In this document: positions 23,123 through 35,113 of the stretch, piece by piece | Layout of the letters: each line of letters starts with the position of its first letter | Numbering within the stretch: the first letter of the stretch is position 1 | From: Thalassia testudinum | Lineage: Eukaryota > Streptophyta > Magnoliopsida > Alismatales > Hydrocharitaceae | Direction: 5' to 3' | Assembly (NCBI GenBank): GCA_037157565.1 | Contig: JAZHRO010000036.1 | Location: 140,360,501 to 140,424,500, forward strand | Length of the DNA: 64,000 nt | The notes under the pieces: generated by a model | Seen by the model: only the letters and a program-made list of their open reading frames with translations | Databases searched by the model: none | What the model was told of the DNA's origin: nothing | Position numbers and translations under genes: made by a program

Positions 23123-24400
23123 CTTGGCACATATTTTCTATTTTGGGTTGAGTGATAATCTGAAGAATTTTGTTTACGTGGCATGTGGGGGCAATTTCCT
23201 GAGTCGAGATGCTGATGGAGCCTTTCAATTATTCGAGAATATGAGTGAAAATTCCCTCAACAATGCCTCAATGTCCACCTTTAACAAAGCTACTCAACCA
23301 AGGAGCGGAGTTTATGAAATTAACAATAATTCAAACTTGGTTGATTTAAAGCTAATTTCACAATGATTAGACAAGGTGGAACTTGTGGAAAAGAACGTAG
23401 AGAATTTGGATAAGAAGCTAGATAATCTTCTAAAGGGCGGGAATTCCTTAGGTACACAATCCAGATTAAATCCTATGCCTGCCCAAGGAGTGCCTATATT
23501 AACCCACAACCGATTCCCCAACTCTCTAGGTTAGGAATCAGTGCACAACATTAACGACCTAACTATGGCTCCACCTATGAGCTAACTATACTTAGACCCA
23601 TCTCTTTCTAGGTACCAAGGAGGGACTTTGATGCCCTCAAATTCTGAACTCAGCTGCTCGATGCCTAGTTATCCTGAGGATGTGAATGCACTCCAGGGTT
23701 ACACTAGAAATGAGCCTTGTTCAAACACTTACAACCCTGGATGGCGTAACCATCCTAACTTTGCTTGGTCAAGTCAGAAACCCGACTAGGGTCCTAACTT
23801 GACTAAACCAAACACTTATGGGCAACCTAGTAGGTACACACAACCACGCATGTACCAACCAAAACCTACTCAGGAAAACCAGTCCATTGATCTTAGCCTG
23901 GTCCTCAAAGAAATGAGAAGATGAATCTGATACATAAGGAAGAAATGAATCAATTGAGGACAGAACTGACGGGATGACTGGATCAGCTATTAGATGCTAG
24001 ACAACATGGGATGTTGCCATCCCAACCCGTCCCAAACCCAAGAAATTTCAATAGGGTTAACCAGCACAACACAAGGGAGAACAGGCACATATAGTTCAAC
24101 TTGCTCCCCAGCACCACCTGGTTTTGCTAACCCTAATCAGGCTCCACCTATTTTGCAAAACCACCTCAACTTTCTAACCCTAACACTTTTGCTGGTGCAG
24201 TAACCTTGAGAAGTGGGACAGATCCAAGATCCTTACCCCTCTAAATCTAAATCTAAACAAGATCTTGAGGAGCCTGAATCTGACCTAGGAGATCAAGAAG
24301 ACAAGGATCAGGATCTAAACACTCATGATTTCTCTCAAGCTCCCTTTCTTGAAGCCTTGAACAAACCTATAAAAAAAGAAAACCAATCCATCTGAGGAGT
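23123..24400 (+). pseudogene. Athila #2 gag, C-terminal part
   Basis: It continues gag with IFYFGLSDNLKNFVYVA, AFQLFENMSENSLNN, then the region YNPGWRNHPNFAW (about 23722-23766) and a Pro/Gln-rich stretch. It ends with APFLEALNKPIKK near 24340-24375, the usual entry to the protease region. Several stops break it. Confidence 0.85.
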
Positions 24401-25193
24401 GGCTTGATATTTTTAAACAAGTCCAGGTGAACATACCGCTCCTTGAAGCTATTGAGAATATCCCAGCCTGTGCGAAATTTTTAAAGGAAATGTGCATACC
24501 TAAATGCAAGTCCAAATCAACTAAAAGGATAGTGTTATCTGAACAAGCTAGTGCAGTTATCCTTAGAAACCTACCCCTAAAATAGAAAGATCCAAGAGCC
24601 CCACTGATCTCATGTGTTATTGGAGATACTACTTTTGATAAGGCGTTGTTAGATTTAGGTGCCTCCATAAATTTAATCCCCACTATGTTATACAAAAAAT
24701 TTAACTTTGGATAGTTAAAACTTACTGAGGTCACATTACAACTAGCTGATTGATTTATGACCACACCACGAAGGATTGTTGAGGATATAATTGTCAAGGT
24801 CCAAGATTTTCATTTTCCTGTGGATTTCTTGGTCCTTGACATGGAGGTACCAGAGAACTTGAAGAACACCCCAATAATTCTAGGAAGACCATTTTTAGCT
24901 ACTGCCAAGGCAAATATTGACTGTAAATCTGGCAGTATGGAAATCAAATTCGGGGATAAGAAGACAAAAATTAACATCTTTAAGACCATTAAACAATTTG
25001 AGGATTGTGGAATGATAGAAGATTCTGAGGACAATACCGTTGAATATTGTATGGAATTAGCAATAACCCATTCTAATCCTACAAGCCTTAACACCCAAAC
25101 CAATCAAGAGGCTAGCCCATTAATCACTGACTTGATTCCAAGACCTCTTGAAGGTAACTGTGATCCGCCACTGGACCCTTTATCCCATTGACC
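24401..25193 (+). pseudogene. Athila #2 protease region
   Basis: Starts after gag with VQVNIPLLEAI. The aspartic protease active site appears as LLDLGASINLIPTMLY (about 24645-24695), then VLDMEVPENLKNTPIILGRPF and LATAKANIDCKSG (24830-24940). Frame 24757-25191 is open, but stops lie upstream (24584, 24710, 24753). RT follows at 27.98 kb after an inserted solo LTR. Confidence 0.88.
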
Positions 25194-25262
25194 CAAACTT
25201 GAACTTAAACCTTTTCTAAATCATCAAAAATATGTTTTCTTGGGATCAGATCAGACTTACCC

Positions 25263-27931
25263 TATTATGATCCAGTTCCCGAATCCCTATAGGACCCGAG
25301 ACTGGCTCAACTCGACTAATCCCAAGACCCAATCGTCTAACAAGAAATAACCGAAAAGTAGGAAAATAAACCACATTTACTATGCAAGGTAACTAACAGT
25401 AAAAGCGTACAAGCAGTAAGGAAGTAAAAGCTGCTAGCAGTATATATCACCACCACAATAGGAAAGTAGAACAAAAGTACAGAACATGAATAGTAAACAA
25501 AGTCTGAACTCACTAACAAAAAGAAGTACTACAACAGCAAGAGACTACTACTGGGCTCGACTGGGCCCAGCACCCTCTGTAGCCGGTGACTCGGGCTGCT
25601 CAACTCCTGGACCTGAAAATGGTTATGAGTAAATGGAGTTAGCGAATGCTGAGTAGAGTGGTAACCAGACTATCTAAAGTAGTAAAAGCTAACAGATAAA
25701 TTTATCTTTTCCAATTATTTATTTTACAAGTAATTCCCTTTTGTCCATTGGTTTACTTTTAGGTTTCTTTCTTGATCTCGCATGTTCCTCGTGGGAACGA
25801 TCTTGATTGTAGTCTTTTCCGAAGAGTAGAAGGCACACGTGATGCTCTCCTGGTTGGGAGAGTCCCCCATGGTGATCCTACACCCAGTGAACCACCTCGA
25901 GGTCACGGACAGACGTAGCAGTGACTACGGCATGCGCGATAAACGCATGGGTAGCTACCCTGCACTGGCACGAGGTCAGTCGTTTCCGCTAGTGGGTACG
26001 CCCAAAGTACAGCACGGATCAGTATAGGGCCTAGCCCTCTTAGTAACAGGGATCTCGCCCCTCATAACCAAATAAGGGTCTCGCCCCTCCACAGTCCACG
26101 CACCCTCGTTTGACTACCCCAGTTTGCCCAGTGGGCCTAACAAGTCGATGTAGGGCAGCTAGCTAAACCTCGGACCCCGTGGGGTGGCTAGCTCTCTCCC
26201 TACACTAGTAGCTCTCCCCGGTACAGTGTACGCGAGGGCCAATAGAAGTCGGTGTAGAGTGGCCAATCCTAACCCCGGGTCCCAACCCAAGGGCTACTAG
26301 CTCTGCTCTACACTAAACAAGGGACAGTCGCTCTCCTTGGTACCACATACTCAAGGACCAGCACACTTCCCACTCACATTTCCAGATCTTTCCATTCATC
26401 CACAGGAGCTCTACTCCTAACTCTCTGTAGGATTCATGCTCATATTCACCATATTATTCCATATCAGGTTTCATCATTCACAATTCCATTCTTATATTAT
26501 ACACATGTAGCTCATATTTCCACAATTAACATATGCAACAAGTGATATCACAGGTAACTATCTAGTTATCTCAGGCATTTCATATTCGAATAGGCAGCTC
26601 TTATTTATTAACAGGCAGTTATTTACAATTCAACTCATTCATTTATGACTGCAATCTCAAAGATGCCTACAACCAGTGCAACAGTTTCTCGTCCTAGGAT
26701 TCATGCCACATCCTAGGTTTCTAATTATCTAATTATCATAACAACATTCATGTTTTATAAAAAAAACAGGGGGAAACCACTCTATCAGACAATCCGGGAG
26801 TATTGGGGGCTCGAACTGCAGACTCATGTGCCTCTGCAAGCCCTAGACACGTAACGGGTCGAAGTCCAATATCAAGGAACATACCACAATGGAACGTTCA
26901 GAATAGTATATAAGAATTTCTAACATGTAGAGGAACTCACAAGGAAACTACAGATATCTTGTTTGCGTAAAACGGACCTCAAACAGACCCAAAATGGGTA
27001 AAAAACAGAACTGTAGAACCAAATCAGACGTTTGGAACTAAGTCTAGATATCTTAAAAGTCACCAGTCTCACCTCAAGTTCCTGCGTCGACTTCAAACGT
27101 CCAGGACTCCTACTTGACCGTCTGGACTCAGCTCCAGACGTCCGACCTATCCTCCAATTGTCTGGAAGTGCCTCCAACCGTCTAGTAAGCTATCCAGACG
27201 TCTGAAATGCATGAGAGGGCATGCCGCGCGCCTTCCCAAAGCTTCTTTTACGCACGACAAGGCAGCAAATCCCCTTTTAGCCAAACAAAACAGCTCTGCG
27301 ATGCGGTCTGCATGGCCGCAACCGCAAGAAGGACGTACCTTCGCGAATACCTGCTTTCAGACATCTGGTGTCATCACCAGACATTCAGCCCATCATATGG
27401 AAGGCACTCTGGACGTTTGATACTGGAAAAATCCCAGTATCAGAACGAGCTCCCGCTCCTCTCGTCGCACTCCACCGCAGCTTCTCCCTCTCGGCTGCAG
27501 CTCTAGCCACTGTAGGAAGTCGAGATGGTTCCCTCGATGCACTCCTCCCGCACGTGCCGCGGCGGTCGTGCGCACTCCGGCGAGCCTCTCCGTGCTCGTG
27601 AGCTCAACCTCCTCCCTCTCTTCATGCCGCTCCTCCTCCTCGCTCCCTCTCTCTCGCTCGTCTCTCTCGCAGCAGTGGAGAGGAAGAAGGTGGTGGTGAT
27701 GGAGTGGAGAAAAGAGGAAGGGGGAGAGGGCTCTTATATAGGGAGTGGGGTTAGGGTTCGGTGAGGGGGAGAAAAGGAGAAGTGAGAGAAGGAAGCTGTC
27801 TGCATGCAGCCAGCGCGTAGAACCGACCCTGCGTACAGATTTTTCAATTTCCAGATGTCTGGAAAGGGGTCCAGACGTCTAACTGCAAGTCCAGACGTCT
27901 TAAAAGGCTCAAAACAGAACGGGGCATTACA
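25263..27931 (-). mobile_element. Solo LTR of the Tekay/Del-type gypsy element, inverted
   Basis: 2669 bp, the same length as the copy at 15491-18159 and matching its reverse complement along the span (for example GATCGTTCCCACGAGGAAC at 17600 and the complement near 25787-25805). The perfect TSD TACCC is at 25258-25262 and 27932-27936. On the element's own strand a TATA box (CTATATAAGAG) corresponds to about 27732-27742. The GACGTCTG motifs (26990-27900) are more decayed than in the other copy, suggesting greater age. ORFs here are not coding. Confidence 0.92.
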
Positions 27932-27936
27932 TACCC

Positions 27937-30640
27937 TTTAATCATTAGCTCTCATCTAACCCAAACTCAAGAAAAGCAATTGATTCGAGTGTTGGGAAGA
28001 AACAGTAGAGCAATTGGTTGGACATTAAATGATTTGAAGGGAATCAGTCCCACTTACTACACCCACAAAATCTATGTTGAGGACGGATCGAGACCCTCCC
28101 GAAAAATGCAAAGACGGTTGAATCCTAACATGCGGGGGGTAGTGAAAAAGGAAATAATCAAGTGGTTAGTCGTGGGAATAATCTACCCAATCTTTGACAG
28201 CCCGTGGATCTATCCTGTACAAGTGGTTCCTAAGAAAGTCGGGCTGATTGTAATTACTAATGATAATGGGGAATTGATTCCAACCCTCACAGCTTCCTCT
28301 TGGAGAGTCTGTATTGACTACAGGAAGATGAATAGTGCAACTAAGAAAGACCACTTTCCACTTCCCTTCATTGATCAAATCCTGGAAAGACTAGCCGACC
28401 AACAATTCTTCTGTTTCTTGGATGGCTATTCCGGCTACAATCAAGTAGCTATCCACCCCAAGGATTAAGAGAAAACCACCTTCACATGTCCTTATGGAAC
28501 ATTCTCCTTCTGTAGAATGCCTTTTGGATTATGCAATGCACCAGCAACCTTTCAAAGGTGCATGCTTGCAATCTTTTTAGACATGGTGGGTGATTTCATG
28601 GAAATCTTCATGGATGATTTTTCTGTGTTCGGGGACTCTTTTGAATCATGTTTGCTCAATCTTGAAAAGACTTTACAAAAATGCATTAAGGTGAATCTTG
28701 TTCTATCTTGGGAAAAGAGTCACTTCATAGTCAAGGAGGGCATAGTCCTTGGCCATGTTGTGTCTGAAAAAGGAATCGAAGTGGATAAAGACAAGGTGGA
28801 CACTATAATCAAACTCTTGCCACCTTCGACGATTAAGCAAGTAAGATCATTTCTCAGACATGTGGGATTTTACCGTCAATTTATTAAGGACTTTTCTAAG
28901 GTGGCGAGGCCCTTAAACAACTTACTGGTAAAAGATCCTATCCTTTGGTTTTGATTCAAATTGTTTAAAGGCTTTTAATTAGCTGAAGGAGGCTATTACA
29001 CAATCACCATCTTACAACCTCTTAATTGGGATCATCCCTTCGAAATCATGACCGACGCCTCTGATTATGCCATCGAGGCAGTCTTGGGACAAAAGGTAGA
29101 CAAGAAACCTTTTGTGATTTACTACGCTAGTAAAACTCTAAATGAAGCTAAAAGAAACTACACCACTACAGAAAAAGAGTTGCTAGCCATAATGTTTTCT
29201 CTGGAAAAGTTTAGACCTTACCTACGGGATCTCATGTCACAATTTTCACAGATCACACTGCATTAAGGCACCTAATGTCTAAAAAGGATGCAAACCCAAA
29301 TTAATCAGATGGATCCTTCTGCTGCAAGAATTTGATTTAGAAATCAAAGACAAATCTGGTGCCCAAAATGTAGTAGCAGATCATCTCTCCAGAATCCTTG
29401 TAGACTCTACAACTCCTCAACTCTATGATTCTTTCCCTGATAAGACTCTCTTGACTATTTATAAACTACCTTGGTTTGTAGATATTGTCAACTATTTGGC
29501 CATCGGAAAACTACCCATGGATTGGCCTAAGCATAAGCGGGATAAGTTGATTTCCGATGCCAAATACTACTTTTGGGAAGACCCGGAGTTATTCAAAGTT
29601 TGGAGGATCAGGTTATTCGTTGTTGTATTCCAGACAAGGAGATCACAAGTGTACTAGAATTCTGCCACACTTTTGCTTGTGGAGGTCACTTCTTAGGAAA
29701 AAAGACGGCAGCCAAGGTACTGCAAAGTGGATTATATTAGTTGTCTTTATTCCGTGGCTCATACAACTGCCGTAAGTCATATATCAATTGCCAAACTTTA
29801 GGAAACATGACCAGGAAGGACATGATGCCCTAAACCCAGTCCTTGAAGTCGAAATCTTTCATGTTTGAGGCATTGATTTTATGAGACCTTTTATCAATTC
29901 ATTTGGGTACCTATACATTCCGGTGGCAGTTGATTATGTATCTAAATAGATTGAGGCCATTTTGACCTGAACCAATGATCATAAAGTGGTCTTGGATTTT
30001 GTAAAGAAGAACATCTTTAGTCAGTTCGGTGTGCCCAAAGCTCTGATTAGTGATGGTGGGTCCCATTTCACTCACAACCAATTCAGGACCTTACTAGCCA
30101 AGTATGGAGTCACTCATAGAATCTCTACTCCATACCGTCCATAGACCAACGGACAAGCCAAAATCTCCAATCGAGAAATTAAAAAGATCCATCAAAAGAC
30201 GGTCCACCTGGATCGAAAGGATTGGTCTACCAAATTGGATGACGCTCTTTGGGCCTACTGGACTGTGTATAAAACTTCGATTGGAATGTCTCCATTCTGT
30301 CTGGTCTACGGAAAATCTTGCTATTTGCCCGTTGAGCTTGAGCATGAAGCTTATTGAGCAATCAGAACATTTAACTTGGATCCCAATAGATCTGGACGAC
30401 AAAGGAAACTCCAATTGACTGAATTGGATGAAATATGAAATGATGCTTATGAGAGAGCAAGAATCTATAAGAATAGGATAAAAGCTTTACATGATAAGTA
30501 CATCTCCAGAAAAAGCTTTGTCCCTAATCAGAAGGTTTGATTATTTGATGCACACTTGAAGTCTTTTATCACGCAGAACTGTGATCCCATTCCCGATGGT
30601 CACATCAACCTTCTCGAATCTTCTTAAAGCTGAACTGAGT
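27937..30640 (+). pseudogene. Athila #2 pol: RT, RNase H and integrase
   Basis: RT begins about 28035 (PTYYTHKIYVEDG). It shows SWRVCIDYRKMN, FCFLDGYSGYNQ, FGLCNAPATFQRC and the catalytic FMDDFSVFG (28609-28635), then the RT end GFYRQFIKDFSKVARPL. RNase H starts DASDYAIEAVLGQ at 29053 with ASKTLNEAKRNYTTTEKELLA. Integrase has the Athila-type zinc region CHTFACGGHF (29663-29692, two frames), the core D in GIDFMRPF, D in ISDGGSHF (30048-30071) and E in NREIKK (about 30171). Stops at 28468, 28953, 29263 and several in integrase show it is dead. Total gag-pol size is normal for Athila if the insertions are removed. Confidence 0.93.
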
Positions 30641-32424
30641 TCGGCAAATGATGTTAAACTTAGCGTTGTCTGTGAGGCAACCCAGTACTCTGTACAGGTA
30701 GCTCTGCATCCTCTGTATTCATACTACCTGGATTAACAAGTATAGTCAAGTGATATCCCCTCCTCTTACTTATTATATTTTGATTTTCATGCATACATTT
30801 TAATGAGGACATTGTAATGAATAGGCATGGGGGGGTGGACATTGCATGTCTTATTTTTATGTCAAAAAAAATTGCATTTTGGCATAAAGAATTTTTATTA
30901 AGGTTTTATTCTTAAGTTGATTCCTGAGTTTAGAATCCAATATAATTTCACACTTACATATAGAATTTGCAATGGATCCTCTGTGAAAATCGATAAACAT
31001 CTTTAGTTTGTAGAGAAGAAGCAGTGCTTCTTCTCCTGAACCCTTGGACAGTAATTAGGGAGTCAGGTAACTATCTTCTAACATATCCACCAAACAAGTG
31101 TGAGGTGAGAGTAGAAAATCTATTGGTGCTCTAAGGCTAATATGAGGAATCTTAAACTCTAGATAATGAGATAATGATGCTCAGAGTTAGCCATAGTTTT
31201 TGCTCTAGGTTTCTGCATACAAGTTCTTAGTGCGAATCTCTTGAGAGCCACCAAATAAGGCAAATATATAGAGAGCGGGTTTTGATAAAACTAGGACTGA
31301 GGTGGATGGTCACGACCGTCTTTTATAAAATCCTCGGCTGAAGAAGGGTATTAATGTCAATGTCAGAAATACATTGTCCTATCCATTCCTTTCCCGGTGC
31401 CGAGAATAGGCACTTCCACCAAATAAGTCACCTTATATCCTCTTGAACACCCATAATCCCGAATAATGTCTCGTAGATAAAAGTTCGTATGCCATACGCA
31501 TTGCATTAGTAGATATTTAGATGCGAAAAAAAAGAGAAAAAGAAAAAAAAAGAGAAATATATATACACACACACACATTTATAGAGAAAAAAAATAGAGG
31601 CAAAAGAAAAGAAAAGAAAAATATATATATATATAGAAAAAAATTTTAAAGAAAGAAAAAGCAGAAAAGAAAAAGAGTTTATAAGTATTTTTAGAATTTA
31701 TTTCAAATGTAATAAGACAATAACACCTACCACCCTCACGATCCACCAAATACAGCCTTGACCTATATTTTTGTATTTTTGGTCACCTAAATACGGGCTG
31801 AAGAATTCTGACTTAGTCTTAGAGTTATCAGAACCTAATCAAAGTGTTAATGTCAGGAGAGACCATCAAATATATTGATAAATCTGGTGAGATTGTGAGC
31901 TCAAAAAGAAAGAAAAGAAAAGAAAAGATAAGAAAAACAAAAAGAAAGAGAGAGAGTGAGTACAAAGGAACTAAAGAGAGCATAATTTCTCGCCTCTCTT
32001 TGAGTTGAATTATTTCATAATCTGGAAATCTAGGTTCTAAAATACTAGCCTACATGTAGCATTAGATGAGAGTGAGTCACCAAATACAAATCTACTTGAC
32101 TCAGAAATCTTCTACCTAAGCCAAAAGCCGGGGCTAAATATACAAGTTACTTTATAACCTTAAGGAAGAAGTTTGCCTATCCCAATAGATTTTTACTAAG
32201 GGTCAAGTACGAGCTTTAGATGAGGATTGGCTTGGCGACGGCGTTGTGACTAGCTTTTGTTATAGAAATAGCGTTGTAGTACAGCTAGTTATTGCCATCA
32301 TTACATATATAATCTTTTTACTCGGAAATAAAAGAGTTCCCGAGGTCGAACTCAGGGGGCAAGTCGTATTCTAGAAGTACAAATTCTTATTACAAAAATA
32401 GAGAGAGAGAGAGAGAAGAAAATT
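30641..32424 (+). other. Athila #2 3' untranslated region with simple repeats
   Basis: After integrase there is no supported ORF. It contains the TTAAACTTAGCGTTGTCTGT block near 30655 seen also in the intronic Athila copies, A/G-rich runs with (CA)n and (TA)n microsatellites at 31527-31680, AAAGA repeats at 31900-31960, and a (GA)n run at 32400-32416. Confidence 0.75.
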
Positions 32425-32429
32425 TGGCT

Positions 32430-34918
32430 TCTCCTTTTTCTCTTCTTTCTTCCTCTTTGTCTTCTCTTCTCTTCCTCTCGTGCTCTTCTTCTTCTTCTGT
32501 TCTTCAGATCTTCCCCTCGTGCTCTTCTTCTTCTGTCTTCTGTTCTTCCTTGTCTTTCCTCTTCTTTGCCGCGGTCCTGCTTCTTCTTTTCTTCTTCTTC
32601 CTTGCCTTCAAGACGTCGTCTGAATTTGCAATCAGACGACTTAAACCGCTGCTGCTACAGTGTCTCCCTTAGCTTCCATCTTCTTCTTCTTTGTGTTCTC
32701 TTCTTCTTCTTCTTCTTTTTCTTCCGCAGTCCTTCTCCTTCTTCTTCTTCACCTGTGCCTGCACACTTCAAGGTTTCGTCAGAGGGCAAAACCTACTCTA
32801 CCCTCCCCCCGCGTCTCTCTTTCTCAGAATTCACTCTTAGGAAAGCTCTCCCAGAGCAACCGGTTAATCAGGTACGCGGGTCGCGCCCGGGTCCAGGCCC
32901 ACCGGCGTGCGGTGGTGGGCGAGGAGTGTAGGTCGGGCTAATCGGGTTGGGCCAGGTCCGCGGGGCGTGAGCGCCGACGAGGTCGGGTAGTCGGGCGGGT
33001 GAGAGGGACCTCACCCCGTGATCAGGAGGCGAACAGCTTAAGGCACTTTTTGCCTTTAAGCGCCCGCGTGCCTCTCAAAGTTTCCGAGGTGGGACTAAAT
33101 GTCCCACCCCAATTGAGCGCCTGCAGCGGAGGAGGCAGCTGGCAATCGCGGCTTCACGTGAGGCCCTCGCCCCAGCTGCGAGCCTGGGACTCTTCGCGGA
33201 GATGCCCCGCGCAGCCTGGGAGTCGGACCTGGGCGAAGCGCACCTGGAGCTGCAGGTTGAAGGTGCTTCTTCAGCGCAGCAATGGCGACGGCGGTCGAGA
33301 TACCTGTCCACAGAGGAATGGCCTCTCGGCCTAATCAGATACGCGAAGAACCTTCGCCGTGGCACAGCGAAGGTGGTGGGGGGTCTAGCAGGCGGCGGGG
33401 CGGAGCATGAGGGCCGCCCTAGGTCAAACTACAAGCGGAGAAGTGGGTGTGTTCGGTGGATCTGCAGAGGGCGTTTGGTGGGAAGTGGAAGGGCGGAAGA
33501 GGATTAGGGTGAGGAGGCGGAGGTTCTGCGGTGGTTGGTGAGCCGTGTGGGTTGCTGGAGTGATGGGAGCGGGTCGCCGGAGTGTGGCCGGAGGTGGAGA
33601 AGGTGAGGTTGATTAGGCGCGGTCGAGGGGTAATTAGATAAAAATAGCAGGGGGAAAAGAAAAAGGGGATAGAGAAGACCTATTTCTAACCTAGCTAAAG
33701 TGACGAAGGGGACGAAGGGGCTGCCGGCTTGTACCTACCGGAGCTGGAGAAGAAATGCCCAGTGGGGGAGGACGGCGGCGACGACGAGGCAGAGGCAGCG
33801 CGCGCCGGTATTGCGCGACGCGGAGGAGAATCAAGAAGTCTCTGCTGCTGGTATTGCGGCAGAGCGAAGAGGAGGAGGAGGAGAAGCCGCCGGAGCAAGG
33901 GGGCGTCTGTCGGAGTGGGAAGAGAGGAAAGTGAGGGGTATCTCCGTCAGATCAGAGCTCGGAAGAACGGCGGAGCGACGGGGGTATTTATAGGGGCAGA
34001 ATCAGAGAGGAGGGTGGAGGGAGACGACGTGTCTCCCTCGCCGGAGGACGCCGGAGGAAGGAGACCCATACCGTCCGTGTGTCCGCACGGGCGGTATGGG
34101 CGGTCGCAGCACTCAGGGGGTGCTCCTGCGGTGGCTGACGACGCAGGGCACCCCCATTTGACTTGGCAGGCTCCCTCCCTTACCCTGCGCGGCGCCATGC
34201 TCCGCGCAAGGTCGCCGGAGCATGGTGCTGCTCAGGTTTTGCAGGAGGGACCTGAACGCAAAGAGCGAAGGAGAGTTAGGGGCCAAAATGTGAGGGTTCA
34301 AAAGTTGAGGGCCAGAAAGTAAATGTGTGAGGACCAAAGTGTAAAGTTGGTCAAGAAGGTTTCTTCTTAGGCTCGAGTTTTTATACATGACTAATTAGGA
34401 CCTAAGGATTCTGATGGTGAATTTTATTTCTAGATTAAACCTTGTTTGACCGGTCAATTTACGTAAAAATCCAAATTAAGTTGTTAATTGGGCATGGTTC
34501 TCAATGTAGGTCAAAATGGGTTCCTAAGGCCAAATTGAAGGTTGTAAACCCTAGAGATTATTTTCTATGAATTTTAGAGGGTTTATTATATTTTTCTTTG
34601 CCTCGAACCTCGTGTATTTAAGTGGGTTTGTTTTTAGGGTTACATGATGTCATTTAATTCTTCGGAGTTGCTGTAGCCCTTGTTGAGTCATTTCATCCCA
34701 CTTTTCTTCTTATTAGGTTGTTTTGACCTATGTTTGGATCCTGAGTTACCCTGTTTTCAGATTGGATTGGTGAAATTGCATTTTTACCCCTCAGTTTATG
34801 TTTTCTTTGCAAACTCAGAATTTCTCTGAGCCAAGCCTTTCTAAGGTTATGTAGGAGCTTTTAGTTTCTATATTAGGTCAAAATGAGCTAGTTATGGCTT
34901 ACGATGAGGTTCTCATCA
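32430..34918 (+). repeat. Repeat X, copy 2 (complete)
   Basis: 2489 bp matching copy 1 at 1-2198, with the same order of blocks and the same 3' end TTCTCATCA. TGGCT occurs at 32425-32429 and 34919-34923 and is a candidate 5-bp duplication. The first 350 bp are CT-rich (TTC repeats); the middle is GC-rich; the tail is AT-rich. ORFs of 83-197 codons differ in frame between copies, arguing against a gene. It sits in the 3' UTR of Athila #2. The family is not recognised. Confidence 0.75.
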
Positions 34919-35095
34919 TGGCTTTTACTTGAATCCGTTGCATAGGCTACAACAAAACACGATCACGATTATTTGGATTACTAAAGCTTCAAATGAAAAC
35001 AAAAGACATGAACCTCTAGTCAAACTCTTGATCAAAATTAGTCATGTAGGACCATTTTACATTTAGTCTTGCATTTGCTAGGGACTAGAAACATT

Positions 35096-35113
35096 TAGGT
35101 ATAGGGGTGTGAT
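35096..35113 (+). promoter_or_regulatory. Athila #2 polypurine tract
   Basis: TTAGGTATAGGGGTGTGAT lies directly before the 3' LTR. It is only moderately purine-rich, so its role rests mainly on its position. Confidence 0.55.

Noticed and set aside
30094..30418. Two fully overlapping ORFs on opposite strands in the integrase region
   Set aside because: The true integrase reading with DGGSHF and NREIKK runs through another frame with stops; these are shadows.
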